Assembly (NCBI GenBank): GCA_963969595.1 | Contig: OZ018413.1 | Span: 16,295,711 to 16,359,710 of the forward strand | From: Neckera pumila | Taxonomy: Eukaryota; Streptophyta; Bryopsida; Hypnales; Neckeraceae | Reading direction: 5' to 3' | Length of the DNA: 64,000 nt | Shown here: positions 35,069-48,114 of the stretch, piece by piece | How the letters are laid out: every line of letters begins with the position of its first letter | Numbering within the stretch: the stretch's first letter is position 1 | Notes under the pieces: generated by a model | Told to the model about the DNA's origin: nothing | Database searches by the model: none | What the model saw: only the letters and a program-made list of their open reading frames with translations | Position numbers and translations under genes: made by a program

Positions 35069-35930
35069 GCTACAAGCTCCTCGTTCTCGTGCCTGCAAAA
35101 GCAAACAACATTCCAACTTTTCAGAGCACTTGGCAATCTACGGGGTAACAATGGAAGGTTGTATCCAAAGTATAGAGGACTCTTGTGTTCTTACGAAAAT
35201 GATATCAATCTGTAAGGACCCCTATTTGTAAAACTATTACTAAACCCTATGCAGGGCAGATTGCATTGCATAGCAACCACTCTAACCTTCTGGCAAACCC
35301 TGCTTGCTCTGCCCAAAGCAAAGGAGAACCCTGAGAGAGAGTTCAGGATTTTTGTCTGGGGGGATCTCGAAAGCTTCAAAGGAAATTGCAGTAACTTGGC
35401 AAAAATGGCATAATGTACTAAACCTAAATCTATATTAATCACAGATATGAAAGGAAGACCGCTTGTGAATCTCATTTTCGGCAGTAAGAAATTGCCAATT
35501 TAGTTGAAACTGCTTTAGTATGCTTGGAGACATCAGACAGTATACTGGGAGACTTCCACTATAGTGCAAATTCGTCAAAAACTTTCCGAACATCATACCT
35601 CAGTGTTAGGGCTCCATGGAGACTTCAAAACGCCAAGTTTATGCAACAGAGAGCAACTATTAACCATACTACAAAAATAACGAACTACATTTGGTATAAT
35701 TCATATGGCATTCATACCTCGTGCTTCCAAAATTCGCAACTTTGAAGACGAGAGAGAGAAGGAGAACCTATGCAACCAGACTTTGGGAAGTGTGAAAAAC
35801 TTAAGGCGAAAATTACCTGCAATTCTTAGACTCTGAAGGAAGTTTCTAGACTTGCAACATGCTGAAGCAGATGTTTTACTCACAGGAGTGACAGACAATG
35901 AATGGGGAGATCCGGCTGCTAGTGTAACAT

Positions 35931-37356
35931 CAGCCTACTTAAATCAACAAATTATCGTCTTGATTTCAGCATTTTAGGTGTATAACCAAACAAAAAATTA
36001 GGAGTGTAGAAAATTAACCGCTTATGAAAAGAAAACGATGGTTTTTCATCCTTTCTCCTTTAAGAACAAGCAGATTTTAACTACCCCACACATGCTCTCA
36101 CCAATCCCTAGTTGTATAGCCCAAGGTTGTAACCAATTAAATTCAAAAAATTCAGAAATACCTAACAATTATCTCATATTGATTTATAAGCCATTCAATG
36201 TAATTGTTTAAAAATATAAAGACAATTTTTTGGACATAGAATTTGATGAAGAAAATACATACTTTGACATTTTAATTTGTAAAAAATAGGAAAAATTATT
36301 TTCAAAGAAAATAAAAATTGGTCATTTGGAAGGACTTCTTGGTGATGAGATTTGACCCAAAAAATTAGGTCAAAACCACCTCTAATGTTTAGAAGTGTGT
36401 GCGCAAGGGAAGCCTGTTTGCACAAACGTGGAGGTCATAAAATAATGTATTTTTAGATGTCCTTTAGCAAGAACATGCTTGAATACTATAGGGATATAAC
36501 ACAAAAATTTCAGCTGAAAATCATTATCTTACACTGCTCAATTGTTTAAAAATCCCTAAACGTCAAATTGTGACAAACTAACAAATTTGACTTTTAAATA
36601 GAAAACAATTTTTGATATTTTCTAAAACACAAAGGATACAAACTTCACCAAAATATCTAGAAACAAATATTTGGTTTTTGGCATTGGATTCATAATTCAA
36701 AAGTTATAGCATTTCAAAATCAAAACGCAGCGAAACTGGCAGGTATTTCTTGCAAACACCCGTTGGAGCTTTCTTTTGCAATAACTTTGCAGCATGACTT
36801 GCATGAACTTGAAATCTTTCATGGAGATGTATATTTTGAGTAAAATCATATTAAATCATTTTCAAAATTTGAAAAAGAAGATTTTATATTTAAAAAAAAA
36901 TTAAACTAATATGTCACATTTAAAATTCTAAGGATTTTTAGTACTATGGAATCTCCAAATTTAATAATCTAAAGCTGAAATTTCTATGGTCTATTTTCCA
37001 TAATAGGAAGTCATGTTTCTACAAAGGAAAATTTTAAAATTTTATGCCCTCTATGTTCATGCAAAAAGGGCTTCCTTGCATGAGCAATTTTGGACATTGA
37101 AGTTGGTTTCAAGATCATTCTTTTTTGTGAAATCTCTTTGCCATGAAGTCTTTTCAAATGGCCGATTTGTAGTCTTTTTGAAAAAAAAAATTCTATTTTT
37201 TTTTCAAATTAAAATGTCCAAGTATGCACTTTCTTGTGGTTTTGCACTTTTCTAGTTCTCCTACTTTGAGAATTTTTTTGGACTTTTCCTTTACAAGATA
37301 CCTTCTTTTTACAAGTGTATACATTGGCCATATTTTTCATTTAAAAAAAAAGATGG
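35931..37356. other. AT-rich spacer between modules 1 and 2
   Basis: No gene seen. The right part (about 36580-37340) is a dispersed repeat also found at about 42430-43070. Confidence 0.5.
36580..37340 (+). repeat. Dispersed repeat, copy A
   Basis: Matches 42430-43070 in order and strand. Shared blocks include GGATTTTTAGTACT/GGGTTTTTAGTACT, GGTCTATTTT, AGGAAGTCATGTTT, AGGGCTTCCTTGCATG/AGGGCTCCCTTGCGTG and GTGAAATCTCTTT. It ends directly at the left edge of module 2. It has no recognisable coding region. Confidence 0.65.
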
Positions 37357-38739
37357 GTGAGATCCTGACTCAAATCCAGGTGAAGTTCACACTGCGTTCC
37401 TCCATTTGCTCCAAAAGGAGTCTGTCATAATCTGTGCTACATGCCACTCTTTGCATACATAAGTTAAACATATTTGAAGAGTAATGGATTGTGTGTCCGT
37501 CACAGATATAACAGAAATATTCCATTTATAATGTCACGAGGTTCATGGGAGGAACTTCAATCCAATTGAAGTTAAGCTTGGTTGAGAAATGGTTGAGGGA
37601 GGATTTCTGTACCCAAGGGGCCTGCAAGTACTGTATTGTACAACTAAGAATGATGCATTGCCCACTTGCGCATCTGATTCAAGGCCAGCATGCCCTACGT
37701 ACACGTGACTTCTTTGCCCTAGTTCCAGGCCTGAACATTTTAGCCTTCCATCCACTCCAGAACAAATTTTAGGTTTGTAAAATCAACAAATGCCCAGAAC
37801 TTACACTAAAAATTTAAGAAACATCTTCAGTTGGATCCAAGTCTTACATCAACTTTCTCTCATCAGCTAACTTAATCCTAGAAGGACGCTGCGGACCTTC
37901 TCCAAGCTCAAAGGTGTCCACTGCTTTGCCTCTTGTAGAATGACAAGAGCACAGATTCTTTGCAACGGAGATTTGAAAAGTGCAACCACACAGATATCCT
38001 GGTCACACAAATCCGCATCAGTGTGTCCAAAATAATGTTCAGTAGCATACTCGATATTCCCATCAATACAAAGGTTCAGTTAACGAAGTTCATTGTTTCC
38101 TTTCACATTTGGGAAAATGGGAAAGCCTGATTAACCAAATACATCACTAGAGTCACCAATGCTGGAAACAGAGACTGAACTAGTCCGATCACCTATTTTG
38201 GAGGTGCAGGAGCTGATTCAGGGGGCGTCGCAGTCGAGGTGGCCTTCGCAATGCGATTCAGTTGGACACAACTTCTTCTTGCATACGGAACCCTGATTTT
38301 CCTCCAGCCAAATATATTGCATCCCATAAACCCTGCAGCAATCCATACAATGACGCAGGCAAATGGACTTACGAGGCGAACATTGTCTGGGTGAACGGCA
38401 CCGGAGAGACGTACTTTGTGATGTAGCACTTGCAACTGGAATTCGTTAGTTTCTACTCTTTTTGCACGCAGTACCGGGTAACAAAGACGCAGTTTCCATC
38501 GTGTCTCCGAATTATAGAGGACTTCGTTCTCAGGGGTTTGCTATCGCTCAAACCGCAACACATGGGGAGCCAAGAGATGAAGCCATATATAATAACACTT
38601 GGACCACTTTTTCTAGTTAAAGGTTTAAGACTCAATCATCATCAATGGTTCTACTATGTGGTTTCAAATCAGTTTCAAATCAGGTAACAGAATTTTGGAT
38701 TTAATAATTCATTCATTCAGTACTAGGGATCAATACCAT

Positions 38740-38745
38740 TTTATT
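38740..38745 (-). terminator. Putative poly(A) signal of F-box copy 2
   Basis: AATAAA on the - strand about 370 bp past the stop, in the same sequence context as the signals of copies 1 and 3. Confidence 0.4.
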
Positions 38746-39114
38746 GTACTCAATCTGAATTCACAATCTCAGTCTGAATTCGCAATCTGTCTGAACTCAC
38801 GATGCAGTCATGGCCAGGAGATCAATGGAGTCAATACCATTTTAGTGTATTCACACTCTCAACTCACAATCTGAGGCCTAATTTGTAAAAGACACATTAA
38901 CAAAAACATGGGACATCAATTTACACTCAATCCATGCTAGTCAGCAGTGCGTGAAGTTTCGCATTACAATTCACTAAAAATTTTACAAAGATGTAAAAAT
39001 CAACACCATTTCTAGCCACATCACCGGTCATTTCTCTCTGAAAACCAGAAAGTTCTGACAAATTCCAGAGCTCCTATCCACAAGGCCAAATTAAATCTAT
39101 TACGGTCGATTATT

Positions 39115-40650
39115 CTAGTGAAGCTCACACATCACATTTGTCAACAAATACTCTGACTGAATTGTGGATCTCCAAGGAACCGGAGGAAGTGCATGCCACT
39201 CACAGGTAGACAAATTGTAAACCCATCCATACTCATGCTTCTTATGGGGGTCGGCGTCGACAAGCCATTCACCCTCTTCCTTCAAAAGAAACACAAACAG
39301 GAAGCCACTGCAAGCATGAATCCTGCAAGTCAGCTCAGGCACACCTGGCCGCCAAAAAAATCGTGGGAAACAACTGTGCGTTTCCTCCTTCACCCATGAT
39401 GTTGCATTCTCTGGAACACAATACTCTAATATAAAAGCTTCATCCTCTTTTCGCTCCCAGTACAATACAAAGAGACGGTCCTTCATGACGGTATATGAGA
39501 TCACCTCCTTCCCCAACCACTTCTCCTGATCCTGTCCAAAGTCATAGTACTTTCCGTCACGGCAGTCATATACACAGGGACCTAATTTCTTTGCGCTCCA
39601 AAAGCTTGTACTCCGACCCCAATAGTGTGCAATGCCAAAAATGCGACCCAGTGATGGCTTCGGCTTGGTCCACTGTTGGACCTCAGAGTCGTATACTTCT
39701 GCTTCCACCGGCAGATCATGCTTCACTACGGTGACCTTGTAGTGATATGTGTTGCGGTCCACGGCGATCCACATCATGGTAAGCTCCGAATATGTCAACA
39801 AGTTCAAATTCGGGAGTCGATTAACGACTCCAGTCATTGGATTGATCACATATACACAATTCAAACCTGTTTCGAAGTCCTTGCAAACGTAACACACCAG
39901 CCCTGCATCTGCCGCGCCATTCATGTGCACCCACCAGTCTACTGATTCCGCCAATCTGCACAAAATTTTGTCAATAAGTCAAAAGTGAAGGATTTACCAG
40001 AAAAAAACCAAAATGTTGAAGTCATCTGAAAATGCCAGTGGAAAGACTAGAATGTTCTACCAAAAATGCCGATCAAAAGTTCAAGACTGAAGTAATTTGA
40101 AAGAAAATGAGACAAGCACTTCACCTGTACTGTTCAACGCCACAGGCAATATACACATGCAATTCATGCCACCGATTGTTTCTCCCATCCAAAACATAAA
40201 GCCAAAAATTGGAATGTCCAGCTGAAGTGACTCGTGCCAATATCCTAGGAGAGGACTCTTTCAATGCTAGGGTGAACTCCGAGGACAAAGATTGCAAGCT
40301 CAATTGCCATTCCTTGGAAAGGGATTTGAGGCGGCAGATGTTGGGGAAGGGCAGCTTCACAAACACGCGCTGCAGAAGCTCATGGGCAGCATGCTCCAGA
40401 GGGCAGGGTTCAGGACCTGCTCATGTACGCAGCATGAAAGTGTGCAAATGGAAATCTCATCATATCGATGGATGGCTTTATTTGCCATAACAAGGTCCAA
40501 TTCTTGTGATACATCGAACAAAATTTTCCTCTGAGTACCAAGATCCGTGGCTCCTGAAGTGATCAGCCCATCTAGCTTGTCTCGCAATGTGCGTGCTACT
40601 CGAAGGTAGTCACGCTTTCCATCTAGGGTTCTCTTAGCGGAGAGTTCCAT
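39115..40650 (-). pseudogene. F-box/kelch-like gene copy 2, frameshifted in the F-box
   Basis: Exons at 40125-40650 and 39115-39955 have the same splice sites and phase as copies 1 and 3. The first exon is 526 nt against 527 in copy 1. One base is missing near 40381: copies 1 and 3 read AGCTCCA on the + strand and this copy reads AGCTCA. The frame therefore leaves the F-box after LWSMLPM and stops after about 10 codons. The rest of the gene (KLPFPNICRL onward and the whole second exon) is open in the shifted frame with no other damage. Without the deletion the protein would be about 455 residues. Either a young pseudogene or a sequencing error. Confidence 0.8.
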
Positions 40651-41530
40651 GCTACAAGCTCCTGGTTCTTGTGCCTGCAAAAACAAACAACATTCCAAAT
40701 TTTCAGTGAACGTGGCAATCTACGGGGTAACTGTGGAAGGCTAGATCCAAAGTATAGAGGACTCTTGTGTTCTTATGAAAATAGTAGATCAATGATATCA
40801 ATCTGTAAGGACCCCTGTTTGTAAAGCAATTACTAAACCCTATGCAGGACAGATTGCATTTGCATAGCAACTACTCTAGCCTTCTCACAAACCCTGCTTG
40901 CTCTGCTCCAAAGCTAAGGAGAACCCTGAGACAGAGTTCAGGATTTTTGTCTGGGGGGATCTCAAAAGCTTCAAACAAAATTGCAGGAACTTGGCAAAAA
41001 TGGCATACCGTACTAAACCTAAATCTACATCAGTCACAAATATTAAAGGAAGACCGCTTGTGAATCTCATTTTCGGCAGTAGGAACTTGCCAATTTAGTT
41101 GAAACTGCTTGGAGAACTCAAATAGCATACTGGGATACCTCCACTGTAGTGCAAATTAGTCAAAACTTTCCGACCATCATACCTCACTGTTAGGGCTTCA
41201 CAGAGACTTCAAAATGAATTGAAGTGCATGCATCTATTCAATTCAAGCACAAAAATAACGAACTGCATTTGGTATAATTCACATTGCATTTATACCTCGT
41301 GCTTCCAAAATTCGCAACTTCGAAGACGAGAGAGAGAAGGAGAACCTGCGCAACCACACTTTGGGAAGAGTTGAAAAACTTAAGGCGAAAATTACCTTCG
41401 ATTCTCAGATTCTGAAGGAAGTGATCGACTAGACTTGCAATGTGCTGATTGAAGAACAGATGTTTTACTCGCAGGAGTGACAGATCTATAATTTACATGT
41501 GAGACGGACTGCAACTTAGTTCTGGGAGTG

Positions 41531-41840
41531 AGGTAGTCTGCTCTTAAAGCGACCACTGAAGAGCTGATTGCCTTCTCGGAGAAGCTAAACTTTCGGTGAA
41601 ACAATTTTCAGTAAATTTTTTGTAGGAAGAAAAATGGAATTGGCAACTAACCCAAGTCATTTCGTATTTTTTGGACCTTTGTGGAATTAGGTACAAATTT
41701 TTTAAGTTGAATCACAATAGTCGCTAAAAGCAACCACTTCTGAAATGTACAGTGTTGGTACATTGAAGAAAGCAAAGTGTACCTTTGTGTCTTGATTGCT
41801 TTTAGAGCATACTTAGTTGCTTTTTAGAGTAGACTACCTT
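41531..41840. mobile_element. MITE with AGGTAGTCTNCTCTAAAAGC ends
   Basis: The left end AGGTAGTCTGCTCTTAAAGCG and the right end, complementary to AAGGTAGTCTACTCTAAAAAG, are inverted. Internal AAAGCAACCACTTCTGAAATG and GCTTTTAGAGC add a second inverted pair. A 127-bp relative lies at 45775-45901. Part of it is shared with module 3, so it predates that duplication. Confidence 0.5.
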
Positions 41841-44800
41841 AATAAACTCTACGTCTGTCAGTACTTGATTACCACTAATTAAGCCTCTTAGGTATTGGTT
41901 GTCAAACTAATTAGTTAAATTATGTACAATTAATCAGGATACAATTGGTATTGGACTACTAGAAAAATTCATAATTGTAATACCTACCTATTGTGAGCCA
42001 AGCTATGGACTCCTCATATTTTGCCAACTTGTTGGGTTTGGAAAAGAGAATGGCAAACCTAAAAATGAAGAGAGACCATTCGGCAACATTTTTTGGAGTT
42101 GCCCTTCATTTCAACAGTGATGTAGAGGTTTTGGTTGGATTAAGGGTATGTTTACATTCAAAAACTTTGGGTTGGAGGCCAAAGAAATAGAGCATTTAAA
42201 TTGGAAGATAGTTACTATACCTAGCTTTTGGGTTTACACCAAGTAAAACTTGGGTTGTAGACCACCATTTTTTCAATGGATGAAAATCCTACTTGGAATC
42301 CTACATGGCCGAAGTAAATAGTGACTTCCTAGACCTAACGGGAGTATTTCTTGGGAAGCTCTTGGAGGTACTCAACCCAAAAGACTAAGAAAAAATTTGG
42401 AGAGACATTTTTAGTCAATCTTTTATGTTTGTTTACTACACGTTTTGAATTGTTCTGGCCATTCTTGGATTGTTTTAGGGTGATTGCAAGAAAGACTGGT
42501 ACTATTTTGCGTTACACTTGACATTCCAAAGTTATTATTGGCTATAACTTTTGAAGCATGAATCCAATTAACTTGAAATTTTTATCGGAGATGGATAATT
42601 TGATAGTGTTTAGATCCTTTATTTTTCAAAAAAAATTAATAATCATTTTATATTTAAATTTAAATTTAGCTAATTTGTCACACTTTGCGGTTTAGGGGTT
42701 TTTAGTACTGGAAAGATTCTAAATTAATGATCTAGATCTGAAATTTTTGTGGTCTATTTTTATAGTAGGAAGTCATGTTTCCATCAAAGGAAATTTAAAA
42801 ATATTTCATTTTATACACTCCACATGCTTGCGAACAGGGCTCCCTTGCGTGCGTAGTTTTGAACATTTAAAATCATTTCAAGATCATTTTTTTGGTGAAA
42901 TCTCTTTCCTATGAAGTCTTTCCAAATGGTCCAAATTCAAAATCCATAAAAATTGTTTTTTCTATTTTTTACAAATTAAAATGTGAAAGTATCTATTCTC
43001 ATGAGATTTTTAGAGAATTTTTCTATGTTTTTCCTTCCTAGGATATCTTCTTCTTAAAGGTGTATACATGAAATATTTTTAGATTTTTTTAAAATTGTTT
43101 TTCTATTTATACAATGTTCCTGGAAAAAAAATGAGTACTATAGAGAATGCTACATTTTTTGGTTGGTTTTTCTTGCATTCACCCTTCAGGGCATTTCTGA
43201 ACTGTTTTGGCCTTCTCTAGAGTGACTAATTTCTGGCTTGCTTGTTTTTTGATTGTTTTGGCATGTTTTAATCCTACTTCTATAGATAACTCTACTTAAG
43301 AAATTCAGACCAAGTCCACATTGGGCCATGACTCAACTCTTCAATTTATACCAAATAATTGGGCCACTACCTACTTATAAGTCCCTTGTTGCAAGCATGG
43401 TACCCCACTTACAATGGTCTCATTCCTTGAACAAGGTACCACCCGTGTTCATGGGTTGAAGCCCAAGATTTTTGGTGTAAACAAGCCCTAAGGATGCTCT
43501 AACTAATTACCCACTAACTTCAACAATACACGTGGAAGAGCTGTGACCAAAAAAGATGATGGGCTAATTAGTGTCCAATTTTGTGGCAAAAATTGGTTTG
43601 ATCTTAGTTCCTTCAGATTTGCATACGGTTGCAATCCTCGTTGTGTTTCACTTTTTCTTGAAGCACAATAGGTTGAGTACATTCAAACTTCTTAGTTAGT
43701 CTAATCCTCTCTTCGAAGACATTCTAGAATATCCAGCATATTTGCCACACTCTCATTGCTTGTAGTATAGTGGTCTCACATTCAAACTATATGACCTGTA
43801 CAATGACCATCTCCCTAGAAGTTGGATGAAAGAGGGTAGAGTATATCTTAGAAGAAGCAAACGTTAAAATTGAAGCAATCCATTTTAAGAAGCAATGCAA
43901 GTATTATGTACAACCCATTGCAAATTGAGGTCAAGCCATTTCAAATTTTTTTGAATTAGAGGGAGACCAACGATTAAAGGACAATCCCTTCAATCCTTGA
44001 AACTAAGAAGAGCCCCATTCTATAAGAGCGCAACAAAATTTACATGTAGGTCAACCTCATTTCAAATTTGAGCAAATGTTACTGAGATAGAAAGTGAACT
44101 CTTCTTGTACAATTATTTGTTATTGTATCCTTTGGTCTTTTTCCAACAATTGTGTGTTGAAATGGTTATATAATGCCAAGTTCACTTTTTTGAGGCAAAC
44201 TTGTCACCATTTGATTGGATAGTTAAAAAAGCACAATGATTCAAAACGTTCTTCTTCTTTCTACACCCTATACAAATAGGGACATTTAATTATTGCAAAG
44301 AGTGCAAATAGGGGTGCTTGTAATAATCTATTAAGACTTGGCATTTTGTCCCATAATGCTCTTGAGCCTCTTGGCTCTCTAGCATTATCTAATCCATTGT
44401 GAAATTTAGAGGGATGCTATTATGTGAGCATAGGAGTGTGAGCCCATGAGCCTAGAATACTACACACCAGTGTGTGTTTTTTGGGCCTCATTAGGCCAAA
44501 CTCTAGTTGTTTGGCACAATCACAGTGGTCTAAATCTAGAGGGAACATCCACCGTTTATTGCATGGTGTGTTGTCAAAGCAAAACAAAACAAAACATTGC
44601 TACACACCTATGTTATAGATGTATATACTAAAGAAATCGTCTATGATTATAATAGGGTATATATGTTACAATACCCATATTATAGGTACATACACCTTCT
44701 ATAGTGTGTGGTACTTATATTATAGGTACCTATATTGTAGGCTCAATGCTCAAAAGCTCGCATTCTTGGGCTCATATACTAGCACCGTTAGTAAGTTTCA

Positions 44801-45140
44801 AAATATTGGACATGTGATTTTTTAAATTTTCATATTGTTAGGAATATTTCTAGTTCTTGGTGTAGGGAGTAGACAAATAACTTAAAAACTTCAAATAAAA
44901 TTGTCTTTGCTTTTGAGATCTATTGGTATGCAAATTTAACAAACATTGGGCATATTTTAAATTTTTCTTAATTAATTACTAAGCTAACCCAAATATAGGG
45001 GAGTTATAGAAGAATAAATTGGAAGTAATTGGAGATGGTAAAGTGGAGATGATGGTAAGAGACTGGTGAAAGAAATCTTATGTGGCATAAGTATTACTTA
45101 ATAGCATTCTTGATACTTCCTATTTTATAATAAAAAGGAA
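41841..45140. other. AT-rich intergenic DNA with dispersed repeat copy B
   Basis: No supported gene. About 42430-43070 is the second copy of the repeat at 36580-37340. Reading frames are short and unrecognised. Confidence 0.5.
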
Positions 45141-45144
45141 TATC

Positions 45145-45355
45145 CTTTTGGAACAAAATCAATTTCATAAAATCAATTTTGAACAAAATTACTTTCATAA
45201 CTTAGCCATTTATCAACAAAATTGATTTCTGAAAATGCATTCTGAATAAAATCAATTTGCTGAACCCACTTTGAACAGAATCAAATTTCCTAAAATCCAC
45301 ATTGAACAAACTCAAATTTCCCACAACCCACTTTGAATGAAATCAAATTTCATTT
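45145..45355. repeat. Degenerate tandem repeat, period about 31-33 bp
   Basis: Repeats of a TTTGAACAAAATCAATTTCATAAAATCCAC-like unit (for example CTTTGAACAGAATCAAATTTC, then ATTGAACAAACTCAAATTTC), about six copies that drift in sequence. Confidence 0.65.
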
Positions 45356-45503
45356 GCCGAATGCAGCTCTTGCTGTCTGACTGCAACGGCGTCTTGACTG
45401 TAGTCTTGAATTTTGACGCGGGTATCCTTGCCTTGCCTTGTTTTGATTTGGGCTATCAGTTTTTTTAAATGCTTTAATTCTCTGTTTTTGCTCTCTGTAA
45501 TTC

Positions 45504-45604
45504 AGTTAGGGGAAATGCGCTTTGTACAACCGCTTGAACTTGAAGTTGTTTGGACACCTGTTACTTTTAATAAATTTTTTGGAGACGGAACACTTCCAGA
45601 GATG
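45504..45604 (+). other. Exon-like orphan reading frame
   Basis: After a good acceptor-like CTCTCTGTAATTCAG (ending at 45503), an open frame reads LGEMRFVQPLELEVVWTPVT and then FNKFFGDGTLPEM, up to a possible donor GATG|GTCAGT at 45604. The composition is protein-like, but no partner exon was found on either side and the family is not recognised. It could be a lone relic exon or chance. Confidence 0.25.
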
Positions 45605-45774
45605 GTCAGTTTTCTACTATGCATGTACAAAACTTAATGAAGTAGCCACCTTCAAGTACTACTAGAGTCAATCATGACCATGGCATGATACATTAAACCG
45701 AAGTACTAGCGACACGTTTCTTTTCTGTGAATGGAGAATTAAAAAAACCCAGAGATTTTCCGCTAAGGTAGTCT

Positions 45775-45901
45775 GTTCTAAAAGCAACCATGTTCTAAAT
45801 GCGTCCTTGAAATGCATGATATGTTCCTTGAAATATCTATTACTGTCATTAATGAACTAGTTAGGTAGACTTAAATGGTCACTTTAAAAGTAGACTACTT
45901 T
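45775..45901. mobile_element. Short MITE, relative of 41531-41840
   Basis: Left end AAGGTAGTCTGTTCTAAAAGC, right end ACTTTAAAAGTAGACTACTT, inverted, 127 bp. Confidence 0.55.
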
Positions 45902-45927
45902 ATTATTGGTCGCGTAGTTTTTTTATT

Positions 45928-46348
45928 AGAGCATCTATAGTGGTCTCTCGACAAACAATTCCCGTGTCGACAAATGGAAGGACATTTCATGAGGTCCCGC
46001 ATAGTGCTAGATTTTTTATAGAACAAATTGATCCAATGCAAAACCGGCAATCCAAATGTCAAATGGACTATTCCTCATTATAAAAAGTAAGAAAGGACAA
46101 GATTCTACATCAGAAAAAAACTAATCTTGCAAACAAAGGAAAGTTGCATATTTAATTCCACATCACTCGGGACAGTGTCGATATTGTTCTAAGAGCAGCG
46201 CCACTGCAACACACTGAAGCCAAACTCTAAATGTTTTGCACCGTTGATGTTTTGGTCAATGAGGATATCAATGGTGCACAACGTGTAGAGTGTTGCTTCA
46301 GCGTGTAGGAGTGGGGTTGCTCTAAGGACCACTGCAGATCGATGCTCT
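45928..46348. mobile_element. AGAGCATC-ended MITE with a nested hairpin MITE
   Basis: Outer inverted ends AGAGCATCTATAGTGGTC and GGACCACTGCAGATCGATGCTCT. Inside, 46188-46327 is a separate hairpin: CTAAGAGCAGCGCCACTGC and the later AGGAGTGGGGTTGCTCTAAGG, with arms of about 60 bp around ATGTTTTGGTCAATGAGG. AGAGCATC-type ends are common in plant MITEs. Confidence 0.6.
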
Positions 46349-46379
46349 TGTAGAAATTTAGTACGTTACACGAATTCAA

Positions 46380-47223
46380 GGTCAGTCAGGTTCGTCGGTA
46401 CAATCGATCATGGAGTAGGCCGGACGCCTGCTACATATTCTGAACTCTGACAGTACGTCGATCTAATGACGAGATGCATGTCTTCAAAGTCGCCTCGGAG
46501 TCTCGGACCTCTTAAATTGAAATCGACATCGTGCACCCGGCCTAGCTAGCTTGTCCAACATTCGAGCTGCATCAAAGTCATATTCCATTTCGAGTCTGCG
46601 TTGCATGAGTGTAAGGAACTACGGTGTGATTAGAATTCCTTCAGTTGTCTGGTCTGTTCTCCTGTCTGTTCTCGACTTTGTTCGGAAAAGTCTTTCTGTA
46701 TAAATTATTATTCTTTTTGTATAAATTCTTTCTGTCCGGATCGAAGTTGCGTGTTTTCCAGCTTCTGGTCTCTGCCACTTGGACATTGTTTAGGTCGTAG
46801 AGGTTCATCCACGCCGTATTCCAGACGTTATTTCCAAAAAGAGGCACTAGATTAAGGTAGTACTTGTTACTTTTAAACCTAGTTACAAAGTCCACCTCCA
46901 AAGAGAAGCACCAAAGATCGACACTCCTCGTTATAGTCTCAAAGGACCCTCTCTGAACTCTGAACTTGGTTATACAGTATTCATAATAAGACGCTAGCTA
47001 GAGCCACGTTTCTGCTGCACCAGTTACTGGTGCTTAGAAGCCTATTTGTGTCATAGTCTACCTGCACAAAGAGTCACGAGAGATAAACACCGAAAGCAGC
47101 ACTGGTTATCTATGAGCAATGAGAGTAGATAATTGAGCCACCATCCAACAGGCTCGTCATCTTTCTTCTTGGCCGGAGTCTCAACCTGAAGTCTTTGAGA
47201 ACATATACTTCGTAACTGACAGA
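46380..47223. other. GC-richer flank upstream of the 47.2-kb reading frame
   Basis: Base composition rises visibly here compared with the AT-rich DNA to the left and stays high to about 48.1 kb. No long frame or splice chain was seen. It may hold the promoter and leader of the next feature. Confidence 0.35.
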
Positions 47224-48114
47224 ATGCTTCTGCCCATTGCACTCTTCTTCTTATCTCTGGGGAACACGTTCAGCTTCTCCACCGAAATCTAATCCAAGTT
47301 CCTGTACGCAACAGCGTTTTTCAGCGGCCTCTCGATACTCCTCCAAACAGGGGCAGGACTAGTCGAGCTTTACCAATCAGGCCACAACTTCATCCAGCTT
47401 CTGTTTTCCAAGTTCGTCTCAGGCATTTGCGGTCCTTACGGCACCGACTTGCTTCTGAGCATAGGCAGATACAGTACGTGGACAAGGTCGGACCTGGAGA
47501 AGACCGAAGTCCGAGGCCGCTTCTGGAGTTTCTTGGTGTACTGCATATTTTACTCGAGCAAAGCATTGAACTGGTGTGTGTTTCGAGACCCCTACTCCGG
47601 GACTTTCCAAACGAGGTATAAATCCACCTCCATATGGCTGGCTCTGAACCGAGGCCTCGGCGAAGGCTACGACGGGCTGATTGAAGAAGCGGAGAAGCGA
47701 TTGGGAAACAAGAGTAGTTTCCACCACAGCGTGAAGATCAGAAACACGACCATGTCTTTGAGGTGGAACAAGCAAGGGCTGAGCACTGCCGGGAGGCTCA
47801 TCCAATTCACCATCGAGGAGAAAGAGAAGGGGTACGACAGCGTGGTGGAGGTTCTGCTGTACAGCTCCCAGGCTAATAACTACGGAGGCTTGTTCCATCA
47901 CCAGTTCGGACCTGTGGCTACCCAGCGGAGGTATGTTGTGGAACTGATTGCATTGATGGAGATACTTGCCAAGGACTCCTTTGTTGTGCAGCATTCCGAA
48001 AACAAACCTGAGCCCCACATGCTTTGCATTTCTTTCGAGGCGACCATGAACAGGGTTCTCCAGAAAGGGGAAGTGCTGAACTTCCAGTTGCATACCGGCG
48101 CTAGCTATGGGTAG
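47224..48114 (+). CDS. Unrecognised protein, frame interrupted by one in-frame TAA
   Basis: From the ATG at 47224 the frame reads a hydrophobic start (MLLPIALFFLSLGNTFSF), meets TAA at 47290-47292, then stays open for 273 codons to TAG at 48112. The part after the stop begins with a second hydrophobic stretch (KFLYATAFFSGLSILL) and continues as a mixed soluble sequence (for example GRYSTWTRSDLEKTEVRGRF, WLALNRGLGEGYDGLIEEAE, NNYGGLFHHQFGPV). I recognise no family. The next in-frame ATG is only at about 47752. It could be a pseudogene with one nonsense change, a gene whose intron removes the stop, or a gene starting from an unseen exon. No intron is needed in the 3' 800 bp, and the DNA is GC-richer than its surroundings. 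Confidence 0.4.

Larger units (their letters stand above)
30640..35930. repeat. F-box module, copy 1 (segmental duplication)
   Basis: This segment is collinear with 37357-41750 and 55560-61645. Shared landmarks from left to right: GACAACCCCAACTCCATTGT (modules 1 and 3), GCGCATCTGATTCAAGGCCAGCATG-type block, AGAACAAATTTTAGGTTTGT, the TCTCCAAGCTCAAG block, the F-box gene on the - strand, and a TTTTTGTCTGGGGGGATCTC block upstream of the gene. Conservation runs well beyond the coding exons, so whole segments were copied rather than cDNAs. Confidence 0.85.
37357..41750. repeat. F-box module, copy 2 (segmental duplication)
   Basis: Collinear with modules 1 and 3. The left edge (GAGATCCTGACTCAAATCC) matches module 3 at about 56524 and abuts the dispersed repeat at 36580-37340. 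The left part seen in modules 1 and 3 (30.9-31.9 kb and 55.7-56.5 kb) is missing here. The right side continues past the gene to TAAAAGCAACCACTTCTGAA, as module 3 does at about 61640. Confidence 0.85.
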
